A DNA stretch of 64,000 bases from Lysobacteraceae bacterium NML08-0793. Its GTDB lineage: Bacteria > Pseudomonadota > Gammaproteobacteria > Xanthomonadales > Xanthomonadaceae. Within the stretch, counting starts at the first letter, position 1. Each line of letters starts with the position of its first letter. The position numbers and the translations under genes are program-made. The DNA lies in the NCBI GenBank assembly GCA_002798275.1, contig NWQR01000001.1, positions 1-64,000 of the forward strand, read 5' to 3'. This document shows positions 16,905 through 27,315 of the stretch, one piece after another. The notes beneath the pieces were generated by a model. It ran no database searches. It was given only the letters and a program-made list of their open reading frames with translations, and was not told the DNA's origin.

Positions 16905-19511
16905 TCAGGCCGCCTTCACGCTGTCGGCCACTTTCTGGTACTCGGGAATCTGATCGAAGTTCATATAGCGATAGATTTCCTCGCCCTTGTCATTGATGAC
17001 GCCCATGTCGGCCAGATATTCCTCGCGCGTGGGGATGCGCCCCAGACGCGAGCAGATCGCGGCCAGCTCTGCCGAACCCAGATACACATTGGTATTGCGA
17101 CCCAGACGGTTCGGGAAGTTACGGGTGGAGGTGGACATCACCGTGGCGCCTTCGCGTACCTGCGCCTGATTGCCCATGCACAGCGAGCAGCCGGGCATTT
17201 CCATGCGTGCGCCAGCGGTGCCGAAGGTGCCGTAATGGCCTTCCTTGGTCAGCTCCGAAGCATCCATCTTGGTCGGCGGCGCAACCCACAGGCGGGTCGG
17301 GATATCACGCTTGCCTTCCAGCAGCTTGGCCGCGGCACGGAAGTGACCGATATTGGTCATGCACGAGCCGATGAACACCTCGTCGATTTGTGCGCCAGCC
17401 ACTTCCGACAGGGTTCTGGCATCGTCCGGGTCGTTCGGGCAGCAAACAATCGGCTCGACGATTTCGTCCAGATTGATTTCGATGACGGCCGCGTATTCGG
17501 CATCGGCGTCGGCTTCCAAGAGTTGCGGATCGGCAAGCCAGGCTTCCATCTTTTCGATGCGGCGCTGCAAGGAACGGGCATCGGCATAGCCTTCGGCAAT
17601 CATCCAGCGCAACAGGGTGATATTGCTGTTGAGGTATTCGATGATCGGTTCTTTGTCGAGCTTGACGGTGCAGCCGGCCGCCGAGCGCTCGGCCGAAGCG
17701 TCGGCCAGCTCGAAAGCTTGCTCAACTTTCAAGTGCGGCAGCCCTTCGATTTCTAGGATGCGGCCAGAGAACACGTTTTTCTTGCCCTTCTTTTCCACCG
17801 TCAGCAAACCGGCCTTGATGGCATACAGCGGGATGGCATGCACCAAGTCGCGCAAGGTTACGCCCGGCTGCATTTTGCCGGTAAAACGCACCAGCACGCT
17901 TTCTGGCATGTCCAGCGGCATCACGCCAGTGGCAGCGGCAAAGGCCACCAGCCCCGAGCCTGCCGGGAACGAAATACCCACCGGGAACCGGGTGTGGCTG
18001 TCGCCGCCGGTACCGACGGTATCGGGCAGCAGCATGCGGTTCAGCCAGCTATGAATCACGCCATCGCCGGGGCGCAGCGAGATGCCGCCACGGGTGGAGA
18101 TGAACTCCGGCAGGGTGTGGTGGGTTTTCACGTCAACCGGCTTGGGATAGGCCGCGGTGTGGCAGAACGACTGCATCACAAGGTCAGCCGAGAAGCCGAG
18201 GCAAGCCAGGTCTTTCAGCTCGTCGCGGGTCATCGGGCCTGTGGTGTCCTGTGAGCCGACCGAGGTCATCTTCGGTTCGCAATAGGTACCCGGACGGATG
18301 CCCTGGCCTTCGGGCAGGCCGCAGGCGCGCCCCACCATCTTCTGCGCCAAGGTGAAGCCCTTGCCGGTATCGACCGGATTCTGCGGCAGACGGAACAAGT
18401 CGGACGGCGGCAACCCCAGCGCTTCGCGCGCCTTGGCGGTCAGACCACGACCGATGATGAGTGGAATGCGGCCACCGGCACGCACTTCATCCAGCAGCAC
18501 ATCGGACTTCAGCATGCTCTCGGCAATCTGCTTGCCGTCCTTGAAGGCGGTTACTTTGCCGCTGGCATGGTCGATTTTCAGCTCGACCACATCGCCCTGA
18601 TTCATTTCCGAAACGTCAATTTCCAGCGGCAGCGCACCGGCATCTTCCATGGTGTTGTAGAAAATCGGCGCAATCTTGCCGCCCAAGCAAACGCCGCCAA
18701 AGCGCTTGTTGGGGATGTAGGGGATGTCCTCACCCGTCCACCAAAGCACGCTGTTGGTGGCCGATTTGCGGCTGGAGCCGGTGCCAACCACATCGCCGAC
18801 ATAGGCGACCAGATGGCCTTTTTCCTTCAGTTTCAGAATCTCGCCAATCGGGCCGCGCTTGCCGTCTTCTTCCGGCACGAACGGCGCATCCGGGCGCTTG
18901 TTCTTCAGCATCGCCAGGGCGTGCATCGGGATGTCCGGGCGGGTGGTCGCATCCGGCGCCGGCGAGAGGTCGTCGGTATTGGTTTCGCCCGGCACCTTGA
19001 ACACGGTGATGGTGAGCGATTCGGGTACGCCTTCGCGGCTGGTGAACCATTCGGCATCGGCCCAGCTTTGCATCACCGCCTTGGCATGCACATTGCCGGC
19101 ATCGGCCTTAGCCTTCACGTCATGGAAGGCATCGAACATCAGCAAAGTGTGCTTGAGCGCATTGGCGGCGGTTTCGCCAAGTTCCGCATCATCCAGCAGC
19201 TCCACCAGTGGGTGGATGTTGTAACCGCCGAGCATGGTGCCAAGCAGTTCCACCGCATGTTTGCGGCTGATAAGCGGGGTGCTCTCCTTGCCAAAAGCCA
19301 CGGCCGCCAGATAGCTGGCCTTGACCTTGGCTGCGTCATCCACACCAGCCGGCACGCGCTGGGAAAGCAGCTCCAGCAGGAACTCGCCCTCGCCCTGCGG
19401 CGGGTTTTTGATAAGTTCAATGACTTCGGCGGTTTGTTGTGCGGTCAGCGGCAGCGGCGGGATGCCGAGTGCGGCGCGTTCTTCGACGTGTTGGCGATAG
19501 CTGGCAAGCAT
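16905..19511 (-). CDS. acnB: Aconitate hydratase B
   Basis: 868 residues. The N-terminal HEAT-like domain is followed by the swivel and catalytic domains. The 4Fe-4S cysteines are seen in [18 protein letters not shown] and [11 protein letters not shown]. It interconverts citrate and isocitrate in the TCA cycle; loss of the cluster turns such proteins into RNA binders. In Xanthomonas this gene is rpfA, at one end of the rpf region, and the order found here matches. Confidence 0.97.
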   Translation of the reverse strand: MLASYRQHVEERAALGIPPLPLTAQQTAEVIELIKNPPQGEGEFLLELLSQRVPAGVDDAAKVKASYLAAVAFGKESTPLISRKHAVELLGTMLGGYNIHPLVELLDDAELGETAANALKHTLLMFDAFHDVKAKADAGNVHAKAVMQSWADAEWFTSREGVPESLTITVFKVPGETNTDDLSPAPDATTRPDIPMHALAMLKNKRPDAPFVPEEDGKRGPIGEILKLKEKGHLVAYVGDVVGTGSSRKSATNSVLWWTGEDIPYIPNKRFGGVCLGGKIAPIFYNTMEDAGALPLEIDVSEMNQGDVVELKIDHASGKVTAFKDGKQIAESMLKSDVLLDEVRAGGRIPLIIGRGLTAKAREALGLPPSDLFRLPQNPVDTGKGFTLAQKMVGRACGLPEGQGIRPGTYCEPKMTSVGSQDTTGPMTRDELKDLACLGFSADLVMQSFCHTAAYPKPVDVKTHHTLPEFISTRGGISLRPGDGVIHSWLNRMLLPDTVGTGGDSHTRFPVGISFPAGSGLVAFAAATGVMPLDMPESVLVRFTGKMQPGVTLRDLVHAIPLYAIKAGLLTVEKKGKKNVFSGRILEIEGLPHLKVEQAFELADASAERSAAGCTVKLDKEPIIEYLNSNITLLRWMIAEGYADARSLQRRIEKMEAWLADPQLLEADADAEYAAVIEINLDEIVEPIVCCPNDPDDARTLSEVAGAQIDEVFIGSCMTNIGHFRAAAKLLEGKRDIPTRLWVAPPTKMDASELTKEGHYGTFGTAGARMEMPGCSLCMGNQAQVREGATVMSTSTRNFPNRLGRNTNVYLGSAELAAICSRLGRIPTREEYLADMGVINDKGEEIYRYMNFDQIPEYQKVADSVKAA

Positions 19512-19551
19512 CGAAATTCTCCTGAGGGGATGGGGTGAAAGGGAAGATGGT

Positions 19552-19947
19552 TCAAGGCGTGATCAGTTTCAAGCCCTTGAACCAGTCACGGTAAAACACG
19601 GCGTCGTGGGTAATCAGCCCGTCGCACTGCATCAGCGCATGGGCACCAATCAAAAACTCAGGGATAGCCTTGTCGCCCACGCCACCACGCTGGCGATAGC
19701 GACGCTGCATTTCTCCGGCTCGCAAGGCGGACTTGGCTTCCAGCGGCAGATAACGAATGCCGATTTCTTCCAGCACGGCAAGCGCCTCATCGCCATCTTG
19801 CAAGGCGCTGCAAACTTCGGCCAGTGCTATCTCGCCAATCACCACCGCACCCTGCGCCAAGGCGCGGCGCAGCACGGCTTCGGCCGCATCGGCCTGTTCG
19901 CCATCGGTCAAAAGGTCGAGCAATACCCCCGAATCAATGGCGATCAT
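19552..19947 (-). CDS. vapC: VapC-type PIN-domain toxin
   Basis: 131 residues with PIN acidic residues in place: Asp in [13 protein letters not shown], Glu in [10 protein letters not shown], Asp/His in [18 protein letters not shown] toxins cut specific RNAs. It overlaps the upstream antitoxin gene by four bases (ATGA), the normal arrangement. The nucleolytic target is unknown. Confidence 0.85.
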   Translation of the reverse strand: MIAIDSGVLLDLLTDGEQADAAEAVLRRALAQGAVVIGEIALAEVCSALQDGDEALAVLEEIGIRYLPLEAKSALRAGEMQRRYRQRGGVGDKAIPEFLIGAHALMQCDGLITHDAVFYRDWFKGLKLITP

Positions 19948-20183
19948 GCATCTCTGCCCTTGCCACGCACCACGCGGCTGGCTGCCGCGCTGTCGGTAAA
20001 GCCGTCCAGACGAAAACGCCCCCGAGCGCGCGAGAGCACATCATCCACATGCTTGCGCAATACGATGCGGCCACCGTCCAGCTCCACCTTCAAGGTGCTG
20101 CCCTTGGTCAGCCCCAAGGCATCACGCACGGCCTTGGGCAAGGTGATTTGACCACGCTCGGCTACGGTGACTTCCATCGACAT
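19944..20183 (-). CDS. vapB: AbrB/MazE-fold antitoxin
   Basis: 79 residues (77 if the second ATG at 20177 is used). The N-terminal swapped-hairpin DNA-binding domain is typical: [20 protein letters not shown], then [14 protein letters not shown]. The C-terminal part should bind and block the PIN toxin encoded immediately downstream. Autorepression is expected, and an inverted repeat covers its own promoter. Confidence 0.87.
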   Translation of the reverse strand: MSMEVTVAERGQITLPKAVRDALGLTKGSTLKVELDGGRIVLRKHVDDVLSRARGRFRLDGFTDSAAASRVVRGKGRDA

Positions 20184-20192
20184 GCCCTGTTT

Positions 20193-20232
20193 GGTATGTG
20201 CGCATTATACATACCCTGAAATACATACTCAA
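20193..20232 (-). promoter_or_regulatory. vapBC promoter with overlapping operator
   Basis: On the minus strand a TATAAT -10 (20204-20209) and TTGAGT -35 (20227-20232) are 17 bases apart. The -10 lies inside a 7-bp perfect inverted repeat, GGTATGT at 20193-20199 and ACATACC at 20209-20215. A further GTATGT half-site occurs at 20222-20228 (ATACATAC on the plus strand) and another near 20238. The arrangement suits repression by the VapB-VapC complex. Confidence 0.7.
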
Positions 20233-20392
20233 TTCGACATACATCCCTTGCCAAGGGCGCATGCTCGAATCCATCGGCTCGGGGATACTCGTTGTCGCAA
20301 TATGCTGCAATGCAATAACAAGAAGGCTTGCCGCTTTCCGGCATTGCATGCTCCAATCCGAAGCCTTGATTCATCACCACAAGAGAAATCGA

Positions 20393-22093
20393 ATGTCCCA
20401 GGCAGCGCGTCCTTGGTTGGCCCACTACCCCGCCGGCATCCCGCACGATATCGACCCGGATGCCTATACCTCGATCAATGCCGTGGTCGGCAAGGCCATC
20501 AACCGTTTCCGCCAGCGCCCGGCCTTTCACAGCATGGGCAAGGAAATCAGCTATGACCAGTTCGACCAGCTAAGCCAGCAGTTTGCCTCCTACCTCATCC
20601 ATGTGCTGGGACTGAAAAAGGGCGACCGGGTCGCGGTGATGATGCCCAACTGCCTGCAACAGCCGATTGCCACTTTCGGCATCCTGCGCGCCGGTATGAC
20701 CGTGGTGAATGTCAACCCGCTTTACACCGCCCGCGAACTGCAACATCAACTCAGCGATGCTGGCGCAAGCGCCATCGTGATTGTCGATAACTTCGGTCAT
20801 ACCTTGGCAGAGGTCATTGCCCAAACCCAAGTCAAACATGTCATCAGCACCGGGCTTGGTGACATGCTAGGCGGGCTGAAAGGCTGGCTGGTCAATTTCG
20901 TGGTCAAGCACATCAAGAAGATGGTGCCCGCCTATCACATCCTTGGCGCGGTGCGTTTTGCCGACGCCCTCGCTCAAGGTGCAGCTCAAGGCATGCCGCC
21001 GCAGGTGGAAGTCGGCGGCCAGGATCTGGCCTTTTTGCAATACACCGGCGGCACGACCGGCATCGCCAAGGGTGCGATGCTGACCCACCGCAATCTGGTC
21101 GCCAACATGCTGCAAGCGCGCGCCTGGATTGCCGACAACGCCAAAGACGGCGAAGAAATCATCATCACCGCACTGCCGCTGTATCACATCTTTGCGCTGA
21201 CCGCGAATGCCCTGACCTTCATGGAGCTGGGCGCAAAAAACATCCTCATCACCAACCCACGCGACATGCCCGGCTTTGTCAAGGAGCTGAAAAAACACAA
21301 GTTCACCGCCATCACCGGGGTCAATACCCTGTTCAATGGCCTGCTGAACACACCGGGTTTCGATCAGGTGGATTTTTCTTCGCTTAAGCTCACCTTGGGC
21401 GGCGGCATGGCGGTGCAGCGCAGCGTGGCCGAACGCTGGAAGAAAACCACCGGCTGTACCTTGGCCGAAGCCTACGGCCTGACCGAAACCTCGCCCGCGG
21501 TCTGCATCAACCCGCTGGATCTTGCCGACTACAACGGCTCGATTGGCCTGCCGATTTCCTCCACCCAAGTCTGTATCAAAGACGAGGACGGCAACCTGCT
21601 GCCGATGGATGGCGTGGCGGTGGGCGAGCTATGCGTCAAAGGGCCGCAGGTAATGCGCGGCTACTGGCAGCGCGATGATGAAACCGCCAAGGTGATGGAT
21701 TCGGATGGTTGGCTGCATACCGGCGACATGGCGCGTATCGAGCCGACCGGCTATGTGTATATCGTTGACCGCAAAAAGGACATGATTCTGGTTTCCGGCT
21801 TCAACGTCTATCCGAACGAAATCGAGGACATCCTCGCCTCCCTGCCGGGCGTGGCCGAGGTCGCCGCCATCGGCGTACCGGATGAGCGCTCCGGGGAAAC
21901 GGTCAAGGTCTTCATCGTGAAAAAAGACCCCAGCCTGACCGCAGAAAAGGTCAAGGCCTATGCCCGCGAAAACCTGACTGGCTACAAGCGCCCGCACCAT
22001 ATCGAATTCATCGATGAGCTACCCAAGACCAATGTCGGCAAGATTCTGCACCGCGAACTGCGCGAACGGGAGATGAAAAAATCCCGCAGCTAA
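20393..22093 (+). CDS. fadD: Long-chain fatty acid-CoA ligase (RpfB homologue)
   Basis: 566 residues, the usual FadD size. The AMP/phosphate loop is [13 protein letters not shown], followed by [23 protein letters not shown] and the C-terminal [13 protein letters not shown] lysine. It activates fatty acids for beta-oxidation. In Xanthomonas the gene at this position, rpfB, also turns over DSF signal fatty acids. The ATG at 20393 follows AAGAGAA; upstream in-frame sequence is not conserved. Confidence 0.94.
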   Translation: MSQAARPWLAHYPAGIPHDIDPDAYTSINAVVGKAINRFRQRPAFHSMGKEISYDQFDQLSQQFASYLIHVLGLKKGDRVAVMMPNCLQQPIATFGILRAGMTVVNVNPLYTARELQHQLSDAGASAIVIVDNFGHTLAEVIAQTQVKHVISTGLGDMLGGLKGWLVNFVVKHIKKMVPAYHILGAVRFADALAQGAAQGMPPQVEVGGQDLAFLQYTGGTTGIAKGAMLTHRNLVANMLQARAWIADNAKDGEEIIITALPLYHIFALTANALTFMELGAKNILITNPRDMPGFVKELKKHKFTAITGVNTLFNGLLNTPGFDQVDFSSLKLTLGGGMAVQRSVAERWKKTTGCTLAEAYGLTETSPAVCINPLDLADYNGSIGLPISSTQVCIKDEDGNLLPMDGVAVGELCVKGPQVMRGYWQRDDETAKVMDSDGWLHTGDMARIEPTGYVYIVDRKKDMILVSGFNVYPNEIEDILASLPGVAEVAAIGVPDERSGETVKVFIVKKDPSLTAEKVKAYARENLTGYKRPHHIEFIDELPKTNVGKILHRELREREMKKSRS

Positions 22094-22114
22094 CCGGCTG
22101 CCGCAATCTCACCC

Positions 22115-22140
22115 AAAGCAGGCTTCGGCCTGCTTTTTAA
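22115..22140 (+). terminator. Rho-independent terminator of fadD
   Basis: AAAGCAGGC-TTC-GGCCTGCTTTTT forms a GC-rich stem with a run of five T, 22 bases past the fadD stop. Confidence 0.88.
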
Positions 22141-22183
22141 AAGCCCCGGATACCGCCAGGCACATCATCCGAGTTGCCCCGTC

Positions 22184-22627
22184 ATGAATCACTACCTGCT
22201 CATGAACCTGCTGCACCTGTTTGCGGCTTTTCTGTTTGTCGGCGTGGTGTTTTTCGAGGTGTTGTTTCTTGGCAGCATCCGCAAGCGCCTGCCCGATGCC
22301 ATCATCCGCCCAATTGAAAAAGCCATCGGCCAGCGTGCAGTCCAGTTGATGCCTTGGACCTTGCTGCTGCTCTATGGCAGCGGTGTCGGCATGGCCTGGC
22401 GTTATCGCGCCGCACTGGCCGACCCGCTGGGCAACAGTTTCGGTTTGCTGCTGGCAGTGAAAATCGCACTCGCCTTGAGCGTGTTCGGCCATTTTTTGAC
22501 TGCAATGGCGCTGCGCCGTCGCGGCAGATTGATTGCCGGGGCATCAAAACGCATCCATATCAGCGTGTTCTGCCATATGCTCGGCATTATCCTGCTTGCC
22601 AAGCTGATGTTTGCACTGAGCTGGTAG
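22184..22627 (+). CDS. CopD-like integral membrane protein
   Basis: 147 residues with four predicted membrane helices: LLHLFAAFLFVGVVFFEVLF, LMPWTLLLLYGSGVGMAW, FGLLLAVKIALALSVFGHFL and ISVFCHMLGIILLAKLM. The early His and the pattern of Gly/Trp resemble the CopD/YkoK-like family of small inner-membrane proteins; copper handling is not shown. It occupies the place where rpfF and rpfC would be expected in a Xanthomonas rpf cluster. Confidence 0.7.
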   Translation: MNHYLLMNLLHLFAAFLFVGVVFFEVLFLGSIRKRLPDAIIRPIEKAIGQRAVQLMPWTLLLLYGSGVGMAWRYRAALADPLGNSFGLLLAVKIALALSVFGHFLTAMALRRRGRLIAGASKRIHISVFCHMLGIILLAKLMFALSW

Positions 22628-22655
22628 GCGCAGCGCAAACATCATTGAGGCTCAA

Positions 22656-24164
22656 TCAGTCCGCTTGTGGGCGCATATACGGGAACAGCAATACATCGCG
22701 GATGGAATCGGCGCCGGTCAGGAGCATCACCAGCCGGTCGATGCCGATGCCAAGACCGCCGGTCGGCGCCATGCCGACTTCCAGTGCGCGGATGTAGTCG
22801 GCATCAAAATGCATCGCCTCGTCATCGCCGGATTCTTTTGCCGCCACTTGGGCTTGGAAGCGTGCGGCCTGGTCTTCTGCATCGTTCAGCTCGGAAAAAC
22901 CGTTGGCAATTTCCTTGCCGCCGATAAACAACTCGAAGCGGTCAGTAATACCGGGCTCACTGTCCGATTCGCGCGCCAACGGCGAGACTTCCACCGGATA
23001 ATGGGTGATGAAGGTCGGCTGGATAAGGCCGCCTTCCACGGTTTTCTCGAAGATTTCCAACAGCAACTTGCCCCAGCCGTAACCCGGCTTGACCGGGATT
23101 TTCAGCCGCGCGCAGTGTGCGGCCAGCGCCTCACGGTCGCGGCAGTCAGCCTCGCTGATTTCCGGGTTCAGTTCGCGTACCGCCTCGTCCATGCGCCAGC
23201 GCCGGAACGGCTTGCCAAGGTCGATTTCATTGCCATCCCAAACCACTTGGGTCTGGCCGACGGCTTCTTGCGCGGCATGGCGAATCAGCCCTTCGGTCAA
23301 ATCCATGATTTCGTTATAGCTGGCATAGGCTTCGTACAACTCCAGCATGGTGAACTCCGGGTTGTGCCGGGTGGAAACACCTTCGTTGCGGAAATTGCGA
23401 TTGATTTCGTACACCCGGTCAAAACCGCCCACCACCAGACGCTTCAGATACAGCTCCGGCGCCACGCGCAGAAACAAGTCCAAATCCAGCGCATTGTGAT
23501 GGGTGAAGAACGGCCGTGCGGTCGCGCCCCCGGCGATGTAATGCATCATCGGCGTTTCCACTTCCAGAAAGCGCCGCGTATCCAGCCAGCGGCGGATGCT
23601 GGAAATAATCCGCGAGCGCGCCACGAATACTTCGCGCGCATCGGGGTTCACAATCAAATCCACATAGCGCTGGCGATAGCGCTGCTCGACATCGGCCAAG
23701 CCATGCCATTTGTCCGGCAACGGACGCAGCGATTTGGTCAAAAGGCGCAGGCCATCGACCTTGACCGACAACTCGCCGGTCTTGGTGCGCATCAAGCTGC
23801 CTTCTGCGGCGATGATGTCGCCCACATCCCAGCCCTTGAACGCCTGATAGGCATCGCCCAGCACCGCTGCCTGCAAGAACAACTGGATATCCCCGCTGCC
23901 ATCACGCAGCCCGGCAAACGCCGCCTTGCCCATGATGCGCTTGGCCATCATCCGCCCGGCAATCTTCACCCGCCGCCCGGTCGCCTCCAGCGCCTCACTC
24001 GTCCACTCGTCCTTGTCGGCGTATTCGGCCTGCAAATCACCGGCTTCATCGCTGCGGCGAAAGTCATTGGGAAAAGCCACACCCGTTGCACGCAGCGCCG
24101 CCAATTTGCTGCGGCGCTCGGCAATCAGGCTGTTTTCATCTTGCTGGACGGGAGTTTCGTTCAT
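22656..24164 (-). CDS. lysS: Lysyl-tRNA synthetase, class II
   Basis: 502 residues. The OB-fold (about 65-150, [17 protein letters not shown]) precedes the class II core with motif 2 [18 protein letters not shown] and motif 3 [13 protein letters not shown]. It charges tRNA-Lys. The ATG at 24164 (MNETPV) is preferred to a start seven codons upstream. Its paralogue epmA lies at 54561. Confidence 0.96.
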   Translation of the reverse strand: MNETPVQQDENSLIAERRSKLAALRATGVAFPNDFRRSDEAGDLQAEYADKDEWTSEALEATGRRVKIAGRMMAKRIMGKAAFAGLRDGSGDIQLFLQAAVLGDAYQAFKGWDVGDIIAAEGSLMRTKTGELSVKVDGLRLLTKSLRPLPDKWHGLADVEQRYRQRYVDLIVNPDAREVFVARSRIISSIRRWLDTRRFLEVETPMMHYIAGGATARPFFTHHNALDLDLFLRVAPELYLKRLVVGGFDRVYEINRNFRNEGVSTRHNPEFTMLELYEAYASYNEIMDLTEGLIRHAAQEAVGQTQVVWDGNEIDLGKPFRRWRMDEAVRELNPEISEADCRDREALAAHCARLKIPVKPGYGWGKLLLEIFEKTVEGGLIQPTFITHYPVEVSPLARESDSEPGITDRFELFIGGKEIANGFSELNDAEDQAARFQAQVAAKESGDDEAMHFDADYIRALEVGMAPTGGLGIGIDRLVMLLTGADSIRDVLLFPYMRPQAD

Positions 24165-24219
24165 GGTCAATTTTTCTTGTGGCAAAAGGTTCGATGCAAA
24201 GCACCCAATTCATGTTTTG

Positions 24220-24248
24220 GGAGGCGACCGCATTCAGCGGTCGCCTCC
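24220..24248. repeat. 12-bp perfect hairpin between lysS and a small ORF
   Basis: GGAGGCGACCGC and its complement are separated by five bases, three bases past the stop of the 96-residue ORF at 24252. No T-run follows on the minus strand, so it may be an mRNA-stabilising hairpin or a weak terminator. Confidence 0.65.
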
Positions 24249-24251
24249 GCC

Positions 24252-24542
24252 TTACCAATACCAAGCTGCATCACGCGCCCAAGGACGCTGACTGAAGCCG
24301 TCCCAATCGCGGCCTCGCAGATGGAGATGGCGTTGTTTCTGCCAATCATGGCGCATCCTTTTGCTGCCACACATTCTGCGATACCAATGTGGCACACCCC
24401 CCATCATCTTCTGCCCATCACGATGCGCCCTAGCTCTTGCCTTGACCAAGGGCATATTGTCATAGCGCTGATGAAAGGGAATGTCGTATTTACGGATAGT
24501 CTGCCGTGATTTTGCATCCAACAGTCGATAAGTTCTGGCCAT
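24252..24542 (-). CDS. Basic 96-residue protein of unknown function
   Basis: The frame from the ATG at 24542 encodes a strongly basic protein starting MARTYRLLDAKSRQTIRKYD, with GGVPHWYRRMCGSKRMRHDW and an aromatic end RDAAWYW. CAGGAG lies five bases before the ATG. The composition suggests nucleic acid binding. A palindrome overlaps its ribosome-binding site and a strong hairpin follows its stop, so it looks like an independent regulated unit between prfB and lysS. Family unknown. Confidence 0.55.
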   Translation of the reverse strand: MARTYRLLDAKSRQTIRKYDIPFHQRYDNMPLVKARARAHRDGQKMMGGVPHWYRRMCGSKRMRHDWQKQRHLHLRGRDWDGFSQRPWARDAAWYW

Positions 24543-24550
24543 GGAGGCTC

Positions 24551-24571
24551 CTGTAGTTAAGGTAACTACAG
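24551..24571. promoter_or_regulatory. Palindrome at the ribosome-binding site of the 96-residue ORF
   Basis: CTGTAGTTA and TAACTACAG form a 9-bp perfect inverted repeat around three bases, starting nine bases before the ATG on the minus strand and overlapping the CAGGAG motif. It could be an operator or a translational control hairpin. Confidence 0.5.
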
Positions 24572-24664
24572 CCCCCAAAAGACCCCCTTGGTACAACACA
24601 GCATAGCTGTCTCCATTTTGGAATCACAAAAACCGGTAGCCTGCCGGAGCAGGTTTTCATCTGC

Positions 24665-25793
24665 TCAGGCCATATCCGCGCGTTTGGCGCCGGCATCCAG
24701 CCCAGATTTCAAGCTGGCTTCGACAAATTCGTCCAAGTCGCCATCGAGCACTTTCTGCGTATCGCTGCGCTCAACGCCGGTGCGCAGATCCTTGATGCGC
24801 GACTGGTCGAGCACATAGTTGCGAATCTGGTTGCCCCAGCCGATATCGGACTTGCCCGCTTCCACCGCATCGCGCTCGGCATTGCGCTTTTGCATTTCCA
24901 GCTCGTACAGCTTGGCGGCCAGCATCTTCATCGCGGTATCGCGGTTCTGGTGCTGGCTGCGGCCATTTTGGCAGGCCACCACGATGCCGGTCGGCACATG
25001 GGTGATGCGCACCGCGGATTCGGTCTTGTTGACGTGCTGACCACCGGCACCGGAGGAGCGATACACGTCGGTCTTGAGGTCAGCCGGATTGATTTCGATG
25101 TCGATATTGTCATCGACCTCGGGCGAGACAAACACACTGGTAAAGCTGGTGTGGCGGCGGTTGTCCGAATCGAACGGGCTTTTGCGCACCAAGCGATGCA
25201 CGCCAGTTTCGGTCTTCAGCCAGCCATAGGCGTAATCGCCCTCCACTCGGAAGGTGGCGGACTTGATGCCAGCCACGTCGCCGCCGGAGGCTTCCATCAG
25301 CTCGACCTTCCAACCGCGTGATTCGGCCCAGCGCAGGTACATGCGCAGCAGCATTTCCGCCCAATCCTGGGCTTCGGTGCCACCGGCACCGGCCTGAATA
25401 TCGACAAAGGCATTGGTGTTGTCCATCTTGCCGGAGAACATGCGCTGAAACTCCAGCGCCGCCACGTCTTTTTCAAAGCGGTCAACATCGGCCAGCACCG
25501 CCAGCGCGGTGTCCTCGTCGTCTTCCATTTCGGCCAGCTCAAGCAGCTCGTTGGCGCCGTTCAAGCCATCAGTCAAATTGCGGATGCCGTTGACGTTTTT
25601 GTCCAGCGAGGCACGCTCGCGCCCCAGCGCCTGGGCTTGTTCGGGATTGTTCCAGATATCGGGGTTTTCCAGCTCCCGTTCTACTTCTTCAAGACGCTCA
25701 CGCTTGGCGTCGTAGTCAAAGAAACCCCCGGAGCGCATCCAGCCGGCCAATCAGGTCGGCGATGCGTGCTCGGATCGGATTGAGTTCGATCAT
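24665..25793 (-). CDS. prfB: Peptide chain release factor 2, with programmed +1 frameshift
   Basis: The gene starts at the ATG at 25793 ([20 protein letters not shown]), meets an in-frame TGA after 25 codons (25716-25718), and continues in the +1 frame to 24665, giving about 375 residues. The SPF specificity and GGQ catalytic motifs of RF2 are present (KSPFDSD region; [12 protein letters not shown]). It releases peptides at UGA and UAA. Reading through its own UGA is the classical autoregulation by RF2 level. The coding part downstream of the shift begins [13 protein letters not shown]. Confidence 0.95.
25715..25730 (-). other. prfB programmed frameshift site
   Basis: On the minus strand the sequence is CGGGGGTTTCTTTGAC: a Shine-Dalgarno-like GGGGG stretch, the slippery CTT at 25719-25721, then TGA C. 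This matches the canonical AGGGGG-TAT-CTT-TGA-C arrangement with the same spacing. Confidence 0.93.
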
Positions 25794-26012
25794 GGCAGTA
25801 CAAGGCTAATGAGAGCCGCGTATTCTATAGGGAAAGTCCCGCAGGAAAAGTGCCCGGACACTGCCCGCCCCTGCGGCAAGGAAGATGGCATTGCCATTGG
25901 GCGTCTGCCCGGCCTCAGAGCATGCTGCCAGAAAGCGACAACGCATGTCGGATTGACGATATCCACGATGCAAAAAAGGCACCGACCAAGACCCGTGGCG
26001 ATACAGCCGCAC

Positions 26013-26438
26013 TTATCTGTCTTGAGACTTGTCTTCGGGATTTAGCAAAGCAAGAGCATCATTCCCAACATGCACCCCTTGGCTATTTGCCCTACGTACC
26101 CAATCGGCCGCCTCCATTTCCCGGCCCTGATCCAGCAGCGACTTCACGAAATTGTATTGGGCAACCTCATGAGCAAGCCCGGCTGACTTCTCAAGCCACT
26201 TGATGGATTGCTCATCATCAAGTACAGAAAATTCGTAATATTGATAAAGTCGGAATGCCGCTTCTTTGTCTCCATTATCTGCCCTCAACGTCATATCCTT
26301 GACTTCCTCGGCATTCAGATAAAAAGTGCTTCCTGACGAAACTGGCGTTGACATAGTCACCGAATCTTTCTCAAAAATAAAAAAAAGCAGAACACAAAAG
26401 CAGCCCACGAGCAACAGAAAGGAAAGTGTATTTTTCAT
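26013..26438 (-). CDS. Sel1-repeat protein with N-terminal membrane anchor
   Basis: 141 residues. An N-terminal hydrophobic segment (LSFLLLVGCFCVLLFFIF) acts as a signal anchor or uncleaved signal. The rest carries Sel1-like repeats: DNGDKEAAFRLYQYYEFSV, then SIKWLEKSAGLAHEVAQYNF. Such proteins mediate protein contacts and are often immunity or adaptor proteins. Base composition is somewhat poorer in GC than its neighbours. Function not known. Confidence 0.7.
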   Translation of the reverse strand: MKNTLSFLLLVGCFCVLLFFIFEKDSVTMSTPVSSGSTFYLNAEEVKDMTLRADNGDKEAAFRLYQYYEFSVLDDEQSIKWLEKSAGLAHEVAQYNFVKSLLDQGREMEAADWVRRANSQGVHVGNDALALLNPEDKSQDR

Positions 26439-26665
26439 GTCGATATTCCCTACACTGCAAATCTTAAATTCTGGAAAGCAAATAATTCGAACTCATTTCA
26501 CTCCGGCGTTGAATTAACGCACCCTTTCAGCATCTGCCAGCACTTACCCTGCCGACCACTGCGCTTGCCTCCAATGATATTGAAAGCCCGTTTGACACGA
26601 AAACCCTGCACCCTCATTTTTCGCAATAAAAGTCTTGATGAAAAAGCATTTGGAAGCACACCGTC
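26439..26665. other. Intergenic region, no gene seen
   Basis: About 230 AT-rich bases between two divergent genes. They presumably hold both promoters; I see no convincing -10/-35 pair. A minus-strand frame here (26498-26761) is mostly antisense to the next gene. Confidence 0.4.
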
Positions 26666-27250
26666 ATGGTATTTTCCTTGATCAAAGAATCTCGAAGCCG
26701 CCGCATACATCGGCATGAAAACCAGGCACTCATCGTTGCAAGCTTTCCTCCAGCCTATCACGCTCAGGCGCAGGACTTGGCCAGCAAGCTGGCAAATTTC
26801 AGGGACTTTTCAGCGCATCTTTGGACAGATCGTTGGCAGGCAAGAGTACTGGGTTGGATGCTGATGGATGAGTGCACTCTTGACCTTGATGCCATCGGCC
26901 AAACCATGCTGCACTGCCTGTATAGCTGTCATGGAAACGGGTATGTGCGCGAACGACATCTACGCGCCTTGGCCAACAGCCCCCATCCCGAGCTTGCCAT
27001 GCCCTTTATGGTGCAGAGCTTTGGCAATTGGGTGCGCGAAGTTCAACTTGTCGCCTTTGCCGGACTGATGAAACAGCCCGAGGCATTTATTGCCTTTGTG
27101 CAAGCCAATCCGCAGGCTTGGCAAGCTGCAAAATCCCGTGCGACAAGCTATTGGGATTGCTATTACCAAGGTGAAGACGGCTACCCGTGGCGGCAAAGCC
27201 AAACCCGTGCCCGCATACAGGCGCTTGCGCAACTGCTCAAGTCCGGCTGA
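26666..27250 (+). CDS. Hypothetical protein, HEAT-like helical
   Basis: 194 residues, soluble and mainly helical. Segments such as HLRALANSPHPELAMPFMVQ and REVQLVAFAGLMKQPEAFIA look like HEAT repeats; the C-terminal part is aromatic (SYWDCYYQGEDGYPW). A GGAAG lies nine bases before the ATG. I do not recognise the family. With the Sel1 gene it forms a small accessory pocket between prfB and recJ. Confidence 0.6.
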   Translation: MVFSLIKESRSRRIHRHENQALIVASFPPAYHAQAQDLASKLANFRDFSAHLWTDRWQARVLGWMLMDECTLDLDAIGQTMLHCLYSCHGNGYVRERHLRALANSPHPELAMPFMVQSFGNWVREVQLVAFAGLMKQPEAFIAFVQANPQAWQAAKSRATSYWDCYYQGEDGYPWRQSQTRARIQALAQLLKSG

Positions 27251-27315
27251 ATTGCCAATACGGCCATTTTCATCTCTAGCCTGGCATTACCTCTTCTCCT
27301 GCCGACATCGCCCGC

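Noticed and set aside
22665-24509. A 614-codon frame opposite lysS
   Set aside because: Antisense shadow of lysS without protein-like composition or ribosome-binding site.
26498-26761. An 87-codon minus-strand frame upstream of the Sel1 gene
   Set aside because: Half of it is antisense to the 194-residue gene and no ribosome-binding site or domain is seen.
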